From an uncultured Eubacteriales bacterium (GTDB lineage: Bacteria > Bacillota > Clostridia > Oscillospirales > Oscillospiraceae): 40,176 nucleotides of DNA. The notes below the pieces were generated by a model that was given only the letters and a program-made list of their open reading frames with translations, was not told the DNA's origin and ran no database searches. Below, piece by piece: positions 29,869 through 37,094 of the stretch (position 1 is the first letter of the stretch; each line of letters begins with the position of its first letter). The DNA is taken from assembly GCA_900546075.1 (NCBI GenBank), contig URBH01000014.1:1-40176 (forward strand), read 5' to 3'. Both the position numbers and the translations under genes were made by a program.

Positions 29869-30735
29869 ATGAGTGCAACCGTTTATTTTTCTCCTGTTAT
29901 CACCCCGGAGAAGGTTCTGGACATGTTCAGGCTGGTGGATAAGACGCTCCCCGGCAACATTGCGATCAAGCTGCATTCCGGCGAAAAGGGAAACCAGAAT
30001 TTCCTGGGGCCGGAGTTCTGGAAACCTGTGATCGATTACGTCGGCGGCACTGTCGTGGAATGCAACACCGCCTATGACGGCGCCCGCAACACCACCGAGA
30101 AGCACCGTAAGCTGATGGACGAGCATGGCTGGAGCCGCTGCTTTACGGTAGATCTGCTGGATGCCGAAGGCCCCGATCTGGAGCTGGACATCCCGAACGG
30201 CAAGGTCATCCAGAAGAATTTCGTGGGCAAGGATCTGAAAAACTACGATTCCATGCTGGTGCTGTCCCACTTCAAGGGACATCCCATGGGCGGCTACGGC
30301 GGCGCACTGAAGCAGCTGTCCATCGGCGTGGCGTCTTCCTACGGCAAGGCGTATATTCACGGCGCGGGCGTGCCGGAAGATATCTGGACGGCGGAGCATG
30401 ATTCCTTCCTGGAATCCATGGCGGACGCGGCCAGCAGCGTTGTGAACTTCTTCCACGGAAACATGATCTTCATCAACGTCATGAAGAACATGAGCGTGGA
30501 CTGTGACTGCTGTGCGGTCGCGGAAGACCCCTGCATGGCGGACATGGGCATTCTGGTCTCCACAGACCCCATTGCCATCGATCAGGCGTGCATCGATCTG
30601 GTGTACGGCTGCGACGACCCCGGCAAGGCGCATTTCCTGGAGCGGGTGGAAAGCCGCAACGGCGTTCACACCATCGAAGCCGCCGCAGCGCTGGGCTTCG
30701 GCAGCCGGGAATATACGCTGGTGAAGGTTGACTGA
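29869..30735 (+). CDS. DUF362-family protein without ferredoxin domain
   Basis: A 288-residue protein of the DUF362 family, recognised from VAIKLH-like NIAIKLHSGEKGNQNFLGPEFW, NTAYDGARNTTEKH, MLVLSHFKGHPMGGYGGALKQLSIG and ILVSTDPIAIDQACIDLVY. Many family members carry a C-terminal 2x4Fe-4S ferredoxin domain; here it is absent and only a DCDCC stretch is present in the middle. The function is unknown; family members are often near redox or cofactor genes. It is expressed from its own promoter with a strong AGGAGG and closed by a terminator. Confidence 0.88.
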   Translation: MSATVYFSPVITPEKVLDMFRLVDKTLPGNIAIKLHSGEKGNQNFLGPEFWKPVIDYVGGTVVECNTAYDGARNTTEKHRKLMDEHGWSRCFTVDLLDAEGPDLELDIPNGKVIQKNFVGKDLKNYDSMLVLSHFKGHPMGGYGGALKQLSIGVASSYGKAYIHGAGVPEDIWTAEHDSFLESMADAASSVVNFFHGNMIFINVMKNMSVDCDCCAVAEDPCMADMGILVSTDPIAIDQACIDLVYGCDDPGKAHFLERVESRNGVHTIEAAAALGFGSREYTLVKVD

Positions 30736-30751
30736 TTAAGAAATGCAAAAC

Positions 30752-30789
30752 GTCCACCGTGATTCTCTTGGAATTACGGTGGACATTTT
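30752..30789. terminator. Bidirectional terminator between DUF362 and the HExxH gene
   Basis: A 9-bp stem (30752-30760 with 30776-30784) continues with five more pairs, one a G-T wobble, and a five-base loop. TTTT occurs on both outer sides in the respective orientations. Confidence 0.8.
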
Positions 30790-30813
30790 AATGAGTCTGG
30801 ATTTCAGAAAAGC

Positions 30814-31632
30814 CTACAGCAGCGTTTTTGCGGCAAATCCGTGATAATCCGAAAAAGCGGTCTTCAACCCGTCCATTCCCTTCGTCTCCCATTGATTTGC
30901 CAAATAGAGCATCCCGCACATACACGCAAATTTTTCATAATACTTGCCGCAGATCGCGTCATAAAGACATTGCTTCTCCTTTTCCGGATCCGTTTCCGCA
31001 AGTGCTGCACGCATCCGTTCTTTGCAGGCGGAATACACCTTTTCAAGCTGCGATGAATGCCAGTCTACGTTATCAATCTCTGTGGCATTGAACGAAATCA
31101 GGTGGGCGAAACCCTCGTGGAAGGTGTAAGCGTCCAGCTTCGTCAGGTAATTGGGGCTTTCAACTGCGGCATCCGCTTCCGGATAACAGCACCCGATCAG
31201 GAAATGGGTCAGCTCATGGGTCAGCAAATTTCGGATGATTTCGTTGAAGTTAGCCATGTTGCCGTATTTGTTCCAACAGATAAGGTCAAAAATCAAATGT
31301 GTCTGCCCATCCGGCGATTTCATGGTTACGGCATCGTATGGCTCGGGAAAACCGACAATAAGATCAACGACAGTCTCCTTTTCCTGCCAATCCGGAAAAA
31401 GAGCATCCCAGATTGGACGGTTTACCGGTTCAAATTTCTCTACGACGCGGCGAAAGCACTGCGCCATGTTCCGCACGGATTCCCGCATGGAATCGTCATC
31501 CGGCGGCAAAGTGAAAATATTTTTTCCAAGGTCAACGTCAAGGGTGGAGCCGGAAAAGAACCACTCGTTCTTATATTCGCACAGATTCGCCCCGGAAATA
31601 TATGCCTGCACGATCGTACTGTCTATACGCAT
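30814..31632 (-). CDS. Putative zinc metallopeptidase-like protein (HExxH)
   Basis: A 272-residue soluble protein not assigned to a named family. It contains THELTH (H139, E140, H143), an HExxH motif, and 29 residues further on FHEGFAH (E173), where gluzincins place the third zinc ligand. No signal peptide is seen, so it should act in the cytosol. The N-terminal half has the pattern of a ligand- or substrate-binding part (VVDLIVGFPEPYDAVTM) before the active-site helix. Helical C-terminus. AAGGAG stands before the ATG. It resembles DUF2268-like or aminopeptidase-like predicted peptidases, but I cannot choose. It is monocistronic, and base composition is slightly more AT-rich than its neighbours. 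Confidence 0.78.
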   Translation of the reverse strand: MRIDSTIVQAYISGANLCEYKNEWFFSGSTLDVDLGKNIFTLPPDDDSMRESVRNMAQCFRRVVEKFEPVNRPIWDALFPDWQEKETVVDLIVGFPEPYDAVTMKSPDGQTHLIFDLICWNKYGNMANFNEIIRNLLTHELTHFLIGCCYPEADAAVESPNYLTKLDAYTFHEGFAHLISFNATEIDNVDWHSSQLEKVYSACKERMRAALAETDPEKEKQCLYDAICGKYYEKFACMCGMLYLANQWETKGMDGLKTAFSDYHGFAAKTLL

Positions 31633-31690
31633 TTGTCGCTGCTCCTTTTTGTCGTACCACGGTTGTTTTTGAATAAAAACGTCAGCAGGA

Positions 31691-31732
31691 AAAAAGTCCG
31701 CCGCGTTTCTCCCGAACTACGGCGGACTTTTT
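31691..31732. terminator. Terminator downstream of tRNA-Ser
   Basis: On the minus strand a 13-bp perfect stem (31732-31720 with 31703-31691) including A/T ends follows the tRNA CCA directly, with a run of T residues. It is symmetrical enough to work in both directions. Confidence 0.85.
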
Positions 31733-31823
31733 GGCGGAGATGTGGGGATTCGAACCCCAGCACGGGCAGAACCCGCCTACCGGATTTCGAATCCGGACCC
31801 TTCAACCGCTTGGGTACATCTCC
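31732..31823 (-). tRNA. tRNA-Ser, anticodon CGA
   Basis: The minus strand folds as a class II tRNA: a seven-base acceptor stem GGAGATG/CATCTCC, the anticodon stem CCGGA/TCCGG with loop TTCGAAA giving anticodon CGA, a long variable arm (GGCGGG...CCCG) and the T loop GGTTCGAATCC. The 3' CCA is encoded (31734-31732). It decodes UCG serine codons, frequent in GC-rich Clostridia. Confidence 0.96.
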
Positions 31824-31844
31824 ATAGCTCTTTGATTCCCGGTC

Positions 31845-31873
31845 ATTATATCAGCGGTTGCGGAAAAAATCAA
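31845..31873 (-). promoter_or_regulatory. Promoter for tRNA-Ser
   Basis: On the minus strand TTGATT (31873-31868) and TATAAT (31850-31845) are 17 bases apart, starting about 20 bases before the mature tRNA end. Confidence 0.82.
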
Positions 31874-31968
31874 GACTTTTCCGCATTTCTCTTCTCCTTG
31901 CCAGGAAAACATTGTCTCGCACCGTTCCCATTTCCGGGGTAGACTTTTTCCCCGTTTTGTGATACCCT

Positions 31969-32001
31969 AAGCGTAACCCAAGAAAGATAAGGGTAACGCT
32001 T
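31969..32001 (+). promoter_or_regulatory. Leader inverted repeat that covers the ribosome-binding site of the GH25 gene
   Basis: AAGCGTAACCC (31969-31979) pairs with GGGTAACGCTT (31991-32001) with one mismatch. The AAGGG ribosome-binding site at 31989-31993 overlaps the right arm, next to the start codon. A second possible pairing joins TACCCT (31963-31968) and AGGGTA (31990-31995). This could hinder translation or be a protein-binding site. Confidence 0.5.
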
Positions 32002-33558
32002 ATGATGAAGAAATATGAAAAGCTTCTGGCGCTTATTCTCTGCGCCGTCATGATTGCAGGACTTCTGGGCGGCTGCCAGAGCAAGCCCAAGCGCACCACC
32101 AAGGAAACCGACGAGACCACCTATGGCATCGACGTGGCGCGATATCAGGGAACCATCCGCTGGGCGGAGGTCGCCGCGTCCGGGGTGGATTTTGCCATGG
32201 TGCGGGTCGGTATGCGAGGAATGGCGGAGGGCGAAATCTCTCCCGATTCCAACGCCCGGTACAACCTCCAGGAAGCGGAGAAAAACGGCGTCAAGCTGGG
32301 TGTGTACTTTTTCTCCACTGCCATTTCCAAAGAGGAAGCCGTAGAGGAGGCCGACTGGACGGCGGATTTCATCGCCCAGTATCCCATCACTTATCCGGTG
32401 GTCTACGACTGCGAGGGCTTTACCGACACGGAAAGCCGCCAGTACGGCATGTCCAAAACGGAGCGGACGGACATCGCCCTGGCATTTCTGAAGCGCATCG
32501 AGCAGCGGGGATATGAGGGCATGTTCTACGCCGCGAAAAACGAGCTTCAGGACGAAACCCTGTGGGAGACCTCCCGGATTGAAAAACATTATAAAATCTG
32601 GGTAGCGCAGTTTCCCGGGGATGCTGACCCGGCGGTGCATACCTCCAGCTATGCCGGCGAGCATCAGATGTGGCAGTACACCATGGAGGGAAGCGTTCCG
32701 GGCATTTCCCAGAAGGTAGACATGGATGTGGCCTATTTCGGCTACGACGGGGTAGAAAAGCCCAAGGACGAGACGCCTCCGGAGGAAGCTTTCCCCGATG
32801 TGGAAGCGTTGATGGACTTTACTCAGGTCAACGAGGAAGTGACCGCCAAGGTGGAAACCAACCTCCGGGACATCCCCAGTCAGGACACGGACAGCACCGT
32901 GCTGTACACCCTGAAAAACGGGGAAATTGCGACCCGCATTGCCGTAAGCAGCAGCGGCTGGTCAAAGGTCACCTTCAACGGAAGCACCTATTACGCCGTG
33001 AGCAGCTACCTGACCACCGACATGAACTACTCGGCGGACACTGCCGGTGAGGCAGGGGAGGACGGCATCAAAACGGTCTTCACCCCGGTGAACCAGGAGG
33101 TGACCGCCAAGGATGTAGTCAACCTGCGAAAGCTCCCCAGCGTGGAGCATGAGGACGCCACGGTAGTCGCCCAGCTGAAAAACGGCGATGTCGCTACCTG
33201 TGTCGGCGTCAGCGACAACGGCTGGTCGAAGCTAACGTACAAGGGGGAGACCTGCTATGCCGTTAGCAGCTATCTGACGCCGGTGGGCAGCGGCGAGCTT
33301 CCCACTCAGCCGGAGGACGATGGCATCCAGACCCAGTTTGAGGAAATGAACGATCTCGTCACCGCCAAGGTGGAGGTCAATCTGCGGTCGCTACCCAGCG
33401 TGGAGGACCCGGACTGCGTGGTGGTCGCATCGCTGAAAAACGGCGAGGTCGTCACCCGAACCGGCATCAACCGGGATGTGGGCTGGTCTCGGGTGGAGTA
33501 CAACGGCCAGACCCTCTACTGTGTCAGCAGCTATCTCATGGCGGCGCAGGCGCAATAA
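32002..33558 (+). CDS. GH25 lysozyme-like lipoprotein with three SH3 repeats
   Basis: A 518-residue secreted lipoprotein: the signal peptide ends in lipobox LGGC (C25). Residues about 41-240 form a glycosyl hydrolase 25 domain starting YGIDVARYQG with the catalytic aspartate (D44). PVVYDCEGF (about 133-141) provides the acid/base pair region, and MWQYTMEGSVPGISQKVDMDVAYF closes the domain. Three bacterial SH3 repeats follow (about 272-340, 360-430 and 448-516), each with VTAKV-x-N-LR, LKNGE/D and a final Y-x-VSSYL. It probably cleaves peptidoglycan between MurNAc and GlcNAc, tethered to the membrane and held on the wall by SH3 domains. Either of two adjacent ATGs (32002 or 32005) can be the start. 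Confidence 0.93.
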   Translation: MMKKYEKLLALILCAVMIAGLLGGCQSKPKRTTKETDETTYGIDVARYQGTIRWAEVAASGVDFAMVRVGMRGMAEGEISPDSNARYNLQEAEKNGVKLGVYFFSTAISKEEAVEEADWTADFIAQYPITYPVVYDCEGFTDTESRQYGMSKTERTDIALAFLKRIEQRGYEGMFYAAKNELQDETLWETSRIEKHYKIWVAQFPGDADPAVHTSSYAGEHQMWQYTMEGSVPGISQKVDMDVAYFGYDGVEKPKDETPPEEAFPDVEALMDFTQVNEEVTAKVETNLRDIPSQDTDSTVLYTLKNGEIATRIAVSSSGWSKVTFNGSTYYAVSSYLTTDMNYSADTAGEAGEDGIKTVFTPVNQEVTAKDVVNLRKLPSVEHEDATVVAQLKNGDVATCVGVSDNGWSKLTYKGETCYAVSSYLTPVGSGELPTQPEDDGIQTQFEEMNDLVTAKVEVNLRSLPSVEDPDCVVVASLKNGEVVTRTGINRDVGWSRVEYNGQTLYCVSSYLMAAQAQ

Positions 33559-33584
33559 AAAGGGCAAAAAAGTCAAAAACAATA

Positions 33585-33613
33585 TTGACAAATTTCCCAA
33601 CCTGTGTTAATAT
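33585..33613 (+). promoter_or_regulatory. Promoter for tRNA-Leu
   Basis: TTGACA (33585-33590) and TAATAT (33608-33613) are 17 bases apart. The start lies about 25 bases before the tRNA. Confidence 0.8.
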
Positions 33614-33643
33614 AAGCGGGTCGTTGAGAGACGGCGCTTATAT

Positions 33644-33731
33644 GGGCGAGTGGTGGAATTGGTAGACTCGCTAGATTCAGGTTCTAGTGTTCACTGCGGA
33701 CGTGCGGGTTCAAGTCCCGCCTCGCCCACCA
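33644..33731 (+). tRNA. tRNA-Leu, anticodon CAG
   Basis: A class II tRNA with acceptor stem GGGCGAG/CTCGCCC, anticodon stem CTAGA/TCTAG and loop TTCAGGT giving anticodon CAG. A long variable arm (GTTCACTGCGGAC) and a T arm with GGTTCAAGTCC follow. The CCA end is encoded at 33729-33731. It reads CUG leucine codons, common in this GC-rich window. Confidence 0.96.
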
Positions 33732-33732
33732 G

Positions 33733-33771
33733 ATAAATGAGGTACACGGATGTGTACCTCATTTATTTTTG
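33733..33771 (+). terminator. Terminator after tRNA-Leu
   Basis: A 15-bp perfect stem (33733-33747 with 33752-33766) with loop GGAT is followed by TTTT. It begins two bases after the tRNA CCA. Confidence 0.93.
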
Positions 33772-33863
33772 TTTTGAGTTGCGCGCATCATACTATTTCT
33801 CGATAAAATAGTATTATTAAAAACTAGTATCAGATTCGGTAAAGATTTGCCCCGGAGGGAAAA

Positions 33864-33929
33864 ATGATCAAATTGCTTTCCGATATCGGTAGATTTATTC
33901 ATAAAATTATGATATTCTATTCACAGTAG
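33864..33929 (+). CDS. Possible 21-residue hydrophobic/basic peptide
   Basis: An ATG at 33864 follows a very good ribosome-binding site (CCGGAGGGAAAA) and encodes MIKLLSDIGRFIHKIMIFYSQ before a TAG. It is an amphipathic, cationic peptide of the size seen for type I toxins and membrane-active peptides. GATTTGCCCCG (33844-33854) just before the site can pair with CGGGGCAATC (33941-33950) after the stop, so the ribosome-binding site could be masked. The same bases also contain a possible yitT promoter (33890-33918), so the peptide may be accidental. Translation needs proof. Confidence 0.35.
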   Translation: MIKLLSDIGRFIHKIMIFYSQ

Positions 33930-33972
33930 AGTGCCGAACACGGGGCAATCATAACCACGAAGGAGCAGCAGA

Positions 33973-34866
33973 ATGGCCAAAACAAAAGAGCTTATCAACG
34001 AACTTTCCAAATCATTGCGGTGGCAGAACTTTATTTTCCTGTTTGTCGCGGGCTGTATCAACGCCTTTGGCGTCAACATTTTCTTAGCCCCGGTGGGGCT
34101 GTACGACAGCGGCATTTCCGGTACGTCTATCCTCCTTTCCCAGATCACGCCGGATTATCTGTCACTTTCCGTTTTCCTCCTGATTTTGAACGTTCCGCTT
34201 TTTCTGTTTGGGCTAAAAAAACAGGGGACGGCCTTTACCGTCTATTCCCTGTTTGCCGTCGCCGTGTATTCCGCCGCGTCGTGGATCATTGTGGACGTGC
34301 TTCCTGTGGACGTGAGCTTTGCGTCCCCGCTGGCAGGGGAGGATCTGCTCCTGTGCGCCCTGTTCGGCGGCGTGATCTCCGGCGTGGGCAGCGGTCTGAC
34401 CATCCGCTACGGCGGCGCAATTGATGGCGTGGAGGTCATGGCGGTTATCTTTGCAAAGAAGCTGAGCCTGACCGTCGGTACCTTTGTCATGATCTACAAC
34501 GTCATTCTGTACATCCTCGCTGGCAGCGTGATGCACAGCTGGATATTGCCCCTATACTCCATCGTGGCCTACGGGGCGGGACTGAAAACCGTTGACTTTG
34601 TGGTGGAAGGCATCGACCGCTCCAAGGAGGTCATGATCGTCACGGACAAAGCCGAGGAGATCAGCGCCGCGTTGATGGAGGCATTCGAATGCGGCACAAC
34701 GAAAATCGCCGCCCGGGGCGGCTACTCCGACGCGGACAAAACCATTATTTACTTCGTGGTGAACCGCTTCCAGATTTCCAAAATGCGGACGATCATCCGC
34801 TCCATCGACCCGAAAGCCTTTGTGACCATCAGCGATGTGGCCGACATGTTCAAGAGCAACGATTGA
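33973..34866 (+). CDS. YitT-family membrane protein
   Basis: A 297-residue inner-membrane protein of the YitT family: an N-terminal membrane part (DUF161 repeats, about six segments, with NIFLAPVGLYDSGISGTSILLSQ and GGVISGVGSGLTIRYGGAIDGVEVMAVIF) and a cytosolic C-terminal DUF2179 domain (VTDKAEEISAAL and FVVNRFQISKMRTIIRSIDPKAFVTISDV). DUF2179 resembles a ligand-binding regulatory domain. The transported or sensed compound is unknown. GAAGGAGCAGCAG before the ATG gives a good binding site. A weak promoter may lie at 33890-33918 (TAGATT, 17 bases, TATTCT). Confidence 0.92.
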   Translation: MAKTKELINELSKSLRWQNFIFLFVAGCINAFGVNIFLAPVGLYDSGISGTSILLSQITPDYLSLSVFLLILNVPLFLFGLKKQGTAFTVYSLFAVAVYSAASWIIVDVLPVDVSFASPLAGEDLLLCALFGGVISGVGSGLTIRYGGAIDGVEVMAVIFAKKLSLTVGTFVMIYNVILYILAGSVMHSWILPLYSIVAYGAGLKTVDFVVEGIDRSKEVMIVTDKAEEISAALMEAFECGTTKIAARGGYSDADKTIIYFVVNRFQISKMRTIIRSIDPKAFVTISDVADMFKSND

Positions 34867-34879
34867 AATTTAAGGCAGC

Positions 34880-34904
34880 GCCGCGCAATCGCGCGGCACT
34901 GTTT
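34880..34904 (+). terminator. Terminator after the YitT-family gene
   Basis: A 7-bp GC-only stem (34880-34886 with 34891-34897) with loop AATC is followed by a T run at 34902-34905. Confidence 0.78.
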
Positions 34905-34917
34905 TGCTATTTTCCTC

Positions 34918-34946
34918 TTGCATTTTCCGGCAAAATGTGCGACAAT
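34918..34946 (+). promoter_or_regulatory. Promoter for recQ
   Basis: TTGCAT (34918-34923) and GACAAT (34941-34946) are 17 bases apart, about 35 bases before the recQ start. Confidence 0.65.
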
Positions 34947-34979
34947 AGCACCAAACATACGAGCGAAAACGGTGATGGT

Positions 34980-36812
34980 ATGGAGAAAGAAGAACTATTA
35001 CAGCGGGTCTTTGGCTATTCCAGCTTTCGGTCGGGGCAGGAGAAGCTGATTGACGGCGTGCTTTCCGGTCAGGACGTGTTTGGCATTATGCCCACCGGCG
35101 GCGGAAAAAGCATGTGCTACCAGCTCCCGGCGCTGATGCTGCCGGGAATTACTCTGGTCATCTCGCCCCTGATCTCCCTGATGCGGGATCAGGTGATGGC
35201 GCTGAAGGCGGCGGGCGTTCCCGCCGCGTTTCTGAACAGCACCCTCACGGGGGCGCAGATGCAGGCGGCGTACCGCAATCTGCTGGCGGGGCGATATAAG
35301 ATCGTCTATGTCGCCCCGGAACGGCTGGACTATCCGGGGTTCGGCGCTGTGGTGGAAAAGCTGAACATTTCCTTTGTCGCGGTGGACGAAGCCCACTGTA
35401 TCTCCCAATGGGGGCAGGATTTCCGCCCCAGCTATTTACGAATTGTGCAGTTTATCGACAGCCTTCCGAAGCGCCCGGTGGTGGGTGCTTTCACCGCCAC
35501 CGCTACCCGGAGCGTGCAGGAGGACGTGGAGCGGATTCTGGAGCTGCGCAGTCCGGTGCGGGAGGTCACGGGCTTTGACCGGCCGAACCTGTATTTTGAA
35601 GTCATCCAGCCGGAGTCCAAGGACAAGGCGCTTCTCCGGCTGCTTGCCGGACGGAAGGGGAAAAGCGGCATCGTCTACTGCGCCACCCGGAAAAAGGTGG
35701 AAAGCGTCTGCGAGCTGCTGTGCGACCACGGCTACGCTGCCACACGGTATCACGCGGGGCTTTCCGAAGCCGAGCGAAGCGAAAATCAGGAGGATTTTCT
35801 CTACGACCGCAAGACCGTGATGGTGGCGACGAACGCCTTCGGCATGGGCATCGACAAATCCAACGTCAGCTTTGTCATTCATTATAACATGCCCAAGAGC
35901 ATCGAGGCCTACTATCAGGAGGCCGGCCGCGCCGGACGGGACGGGGCGGAGGCGGACTGCATTCTGCTGTTCAGTCCCGGGGACGTGCAGACCGCCCGAT
36001 TCCTCATCAACAACGGCTCCGATAACGAGGAAATGGACGCCGTGCAGCGGGAAGAGGTGCGGCGGCAGGATCTGGAACGGCTGAACGCCATGGTCGGCTA
36101 CTGTAAGACAAAAAGCTGTCTGCGGGGCTATATTCTGGATTACTTCGGGCAAAAACACCCGGCGATGTGCGGCAACTGCGGCAGCTGCCAGGGAAATTTC
36201 CGGTCGGTGGACATCACCCGGGAAGCGCAGATCATTCTTTCCTGCGTAAAGCGGGTACACGACGCCCTGGGCTACAACGTAGGCGCGAATCTGCTGGGGA
36301 ACATTCTGCGGGGCAGCCGGAACAAGCGGGTGCAGGAGCTGGGGCTGGACAAAATCAGCACCTACGGCCTGCTGAAGGACAGGACACGAAGCGACACCCA
36401 CGCCATGCTCGACCATCTGGAAGCGGAAGGGTATCTCCGGACGGAGCAGGAGCACCAGTCCGTGTTCCTGACCCCGGCAGCGGGGGAGGTTCTCTACCGG
36501 GGCAAAACGGTCTCCATGCTGGTGGAGCAGACCCATGAACCGGAAACGCCGGTCACGGAGACAGCAAAGCTCACAGCGGACGATGCCCAGCTGTTTGACG
36601 CATTGAAAGAACTGCGGCTGGAACTGGCGAAAAAGGCGGAAATTCCGGCGTTCGTGGTATTTTCCAACGCCACGCTGGCGGACATGGCAAAAAAGAAGCC
36701 CGCCACTATGAGCGAATTCAAGAAGGTCTCCGGTGTAGGCGAGATCAAGGCCGCCTGGTACGGCACGGCGTTCCTCAAGTGTATTCAGTCGTACTTGGAC
36801 GAGAACGCATAA
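34980..36812 (+). CDS. recQ: ATP-dependent DNA helicase RecQ
   Basis: A 610-residue 3'-5' helicase used in recombination repair and fork restart. Domain order: helicase core with Walker A PTGGGKSMCYQLPA, VDEAHCISQWGQDFRPSY (DEAH box plus aromatic-rich loop), TATATRSVQEDV, and QEAGRAGRDG (motif VI). The zinc-binding part has C...CLRGYILDYFG...CGNCGSC. A winged-helix RQC domain follows, then an HRDC domain at the C-terminus (VVFSNATLADMAKKKPATMSEFKKVSGVGE). Length fits the Bacillus and E. coli types. The start at 34980 is chosen because the helicase begins there; the ribosome-binding site (GGTGATGGT) is weak. Upstream codons in frame lie in the yitT gene. Confidence 0.97.
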   Translation: MEKEELLQRVFGYSSFRSGQEKLIDGVLSGQDVFGIMPTGGGKSMCYQLPALMLPGITLVISPLISLMRDQVMALKAAGVPAAFLNSTLTGAQMQAAYRNLLAGRYKIVYVAPERLDYPGFGAVVEKLNISFVAVDEAHCISQWGQDFRPSYLRIVQFIDSLPKRPVVGAFTATATRSVQEDVERILELRSPVREVTGFDRPNLYFEVIQPESKDKALLRLLAGRKGKSGIVYCATRKKVESVCELLCDHGYAATRYHAGLSEAERSENQEDFLYDRKTVMVATNAFGMGIDKSNVSFVIHYNMPKSIEAYYQEAGRAGRDGAEADCILLFSPGDVQTARFLINNGSDNEEMDAVQREEVRRQDLERLNAMVGYCKTKSCLRGYILDYFGQKHPAMCGNCGSCQGNFRSVDITREAQIILSCVKRVHDALGYNVGANLLGNILRGSRNKRVQELGLDKISTYGLLKDRTRSDTHAMLDHLEAEGYLRTEQEHQSVFLTPAAGEVLYRGKTVSMLVEQTHEPETPVTETAKLTADDAQLFDALKELRLELAKKAEIPAFVVFSNATLADMAKKKPATMSEFKKVSGVGEIKAAWYGTAFLKCIQSYLDENA

Positions 36813-36846
36813 TACGACTCTTTTTTCTATGCTTTTGTAATTGCAA

Positions 36847-36880
36847 AATCCTCCGCATGATTTTGTCCATGCGGAGGATT
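36847..36880. terminator. Hairpin between recQ and the small membrane-protein gene
   Basis: A 13-bp perfect stem (36847-36859 with 36868-36880) encloses an eight-base loop. It separates convergent genes; the minus-strand direction runs into TTTTG, the plus direction has no T run. Confidence 0.7.
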
Positions 36881-36902
36881 ACACTATATTGTGCTAATTG
36901 GC

Positions 36903-37070
36903 TTATCGCTCCCGGTTGTCCAGCGTATAGATCACGCAGGCAAATCCGGCAATCAGGGCGAACAGAATGGCTCCGCCCAGCGCGTCCCCCAGGGAAGCGC
37001 CGATGAAGAAGCCGACGATCGCGGCAATGACCATGACAATCACGGATACCACCGTCCTGAACTTGTTCAT
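36903..37070 (-). CDS. Small two-helix membrane protein
   Basis: A 55-residue protein: MNKFRTVVSVIVMVIAAIVG and then FIGASLGDALGGAILFALIAGFACVIYTLDNRER. Two hydrophobic helices with small-residue motifs (GASLGDALGG) are joined by a short turn. No known family is recognised. GGAGG lies ten bases before the ATG at 37070; an in-frame TTG at 37091 is less likely. It follows the flavodiiron protein by 24 bases on the same strand, so it is probably the last gene of that operon. Confidence 0.72.
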   Translation of the reverse strand: MNKFRTVVSVIVMVIAAIVGFFIGASLGDALGGAILFALIAGFACVIYTLDNRER

Positions 37071-37094
37071 AGCCCGATAACCTCCAAACAAGGA

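Noticed and set aside
31624..31730. Integrated element at tRNA-Ser
   Set aside because: No integrase or duplicate of the tRNA 3' end is visible near it; a terminator follows directly.
32818..33546. Repeated DNA in the GH25 gene as a possible CRISPR or tandem repeat array
   Set aside because: The three repeats are about 260 bases, diverged, and in frame; they encode SH3 domains.
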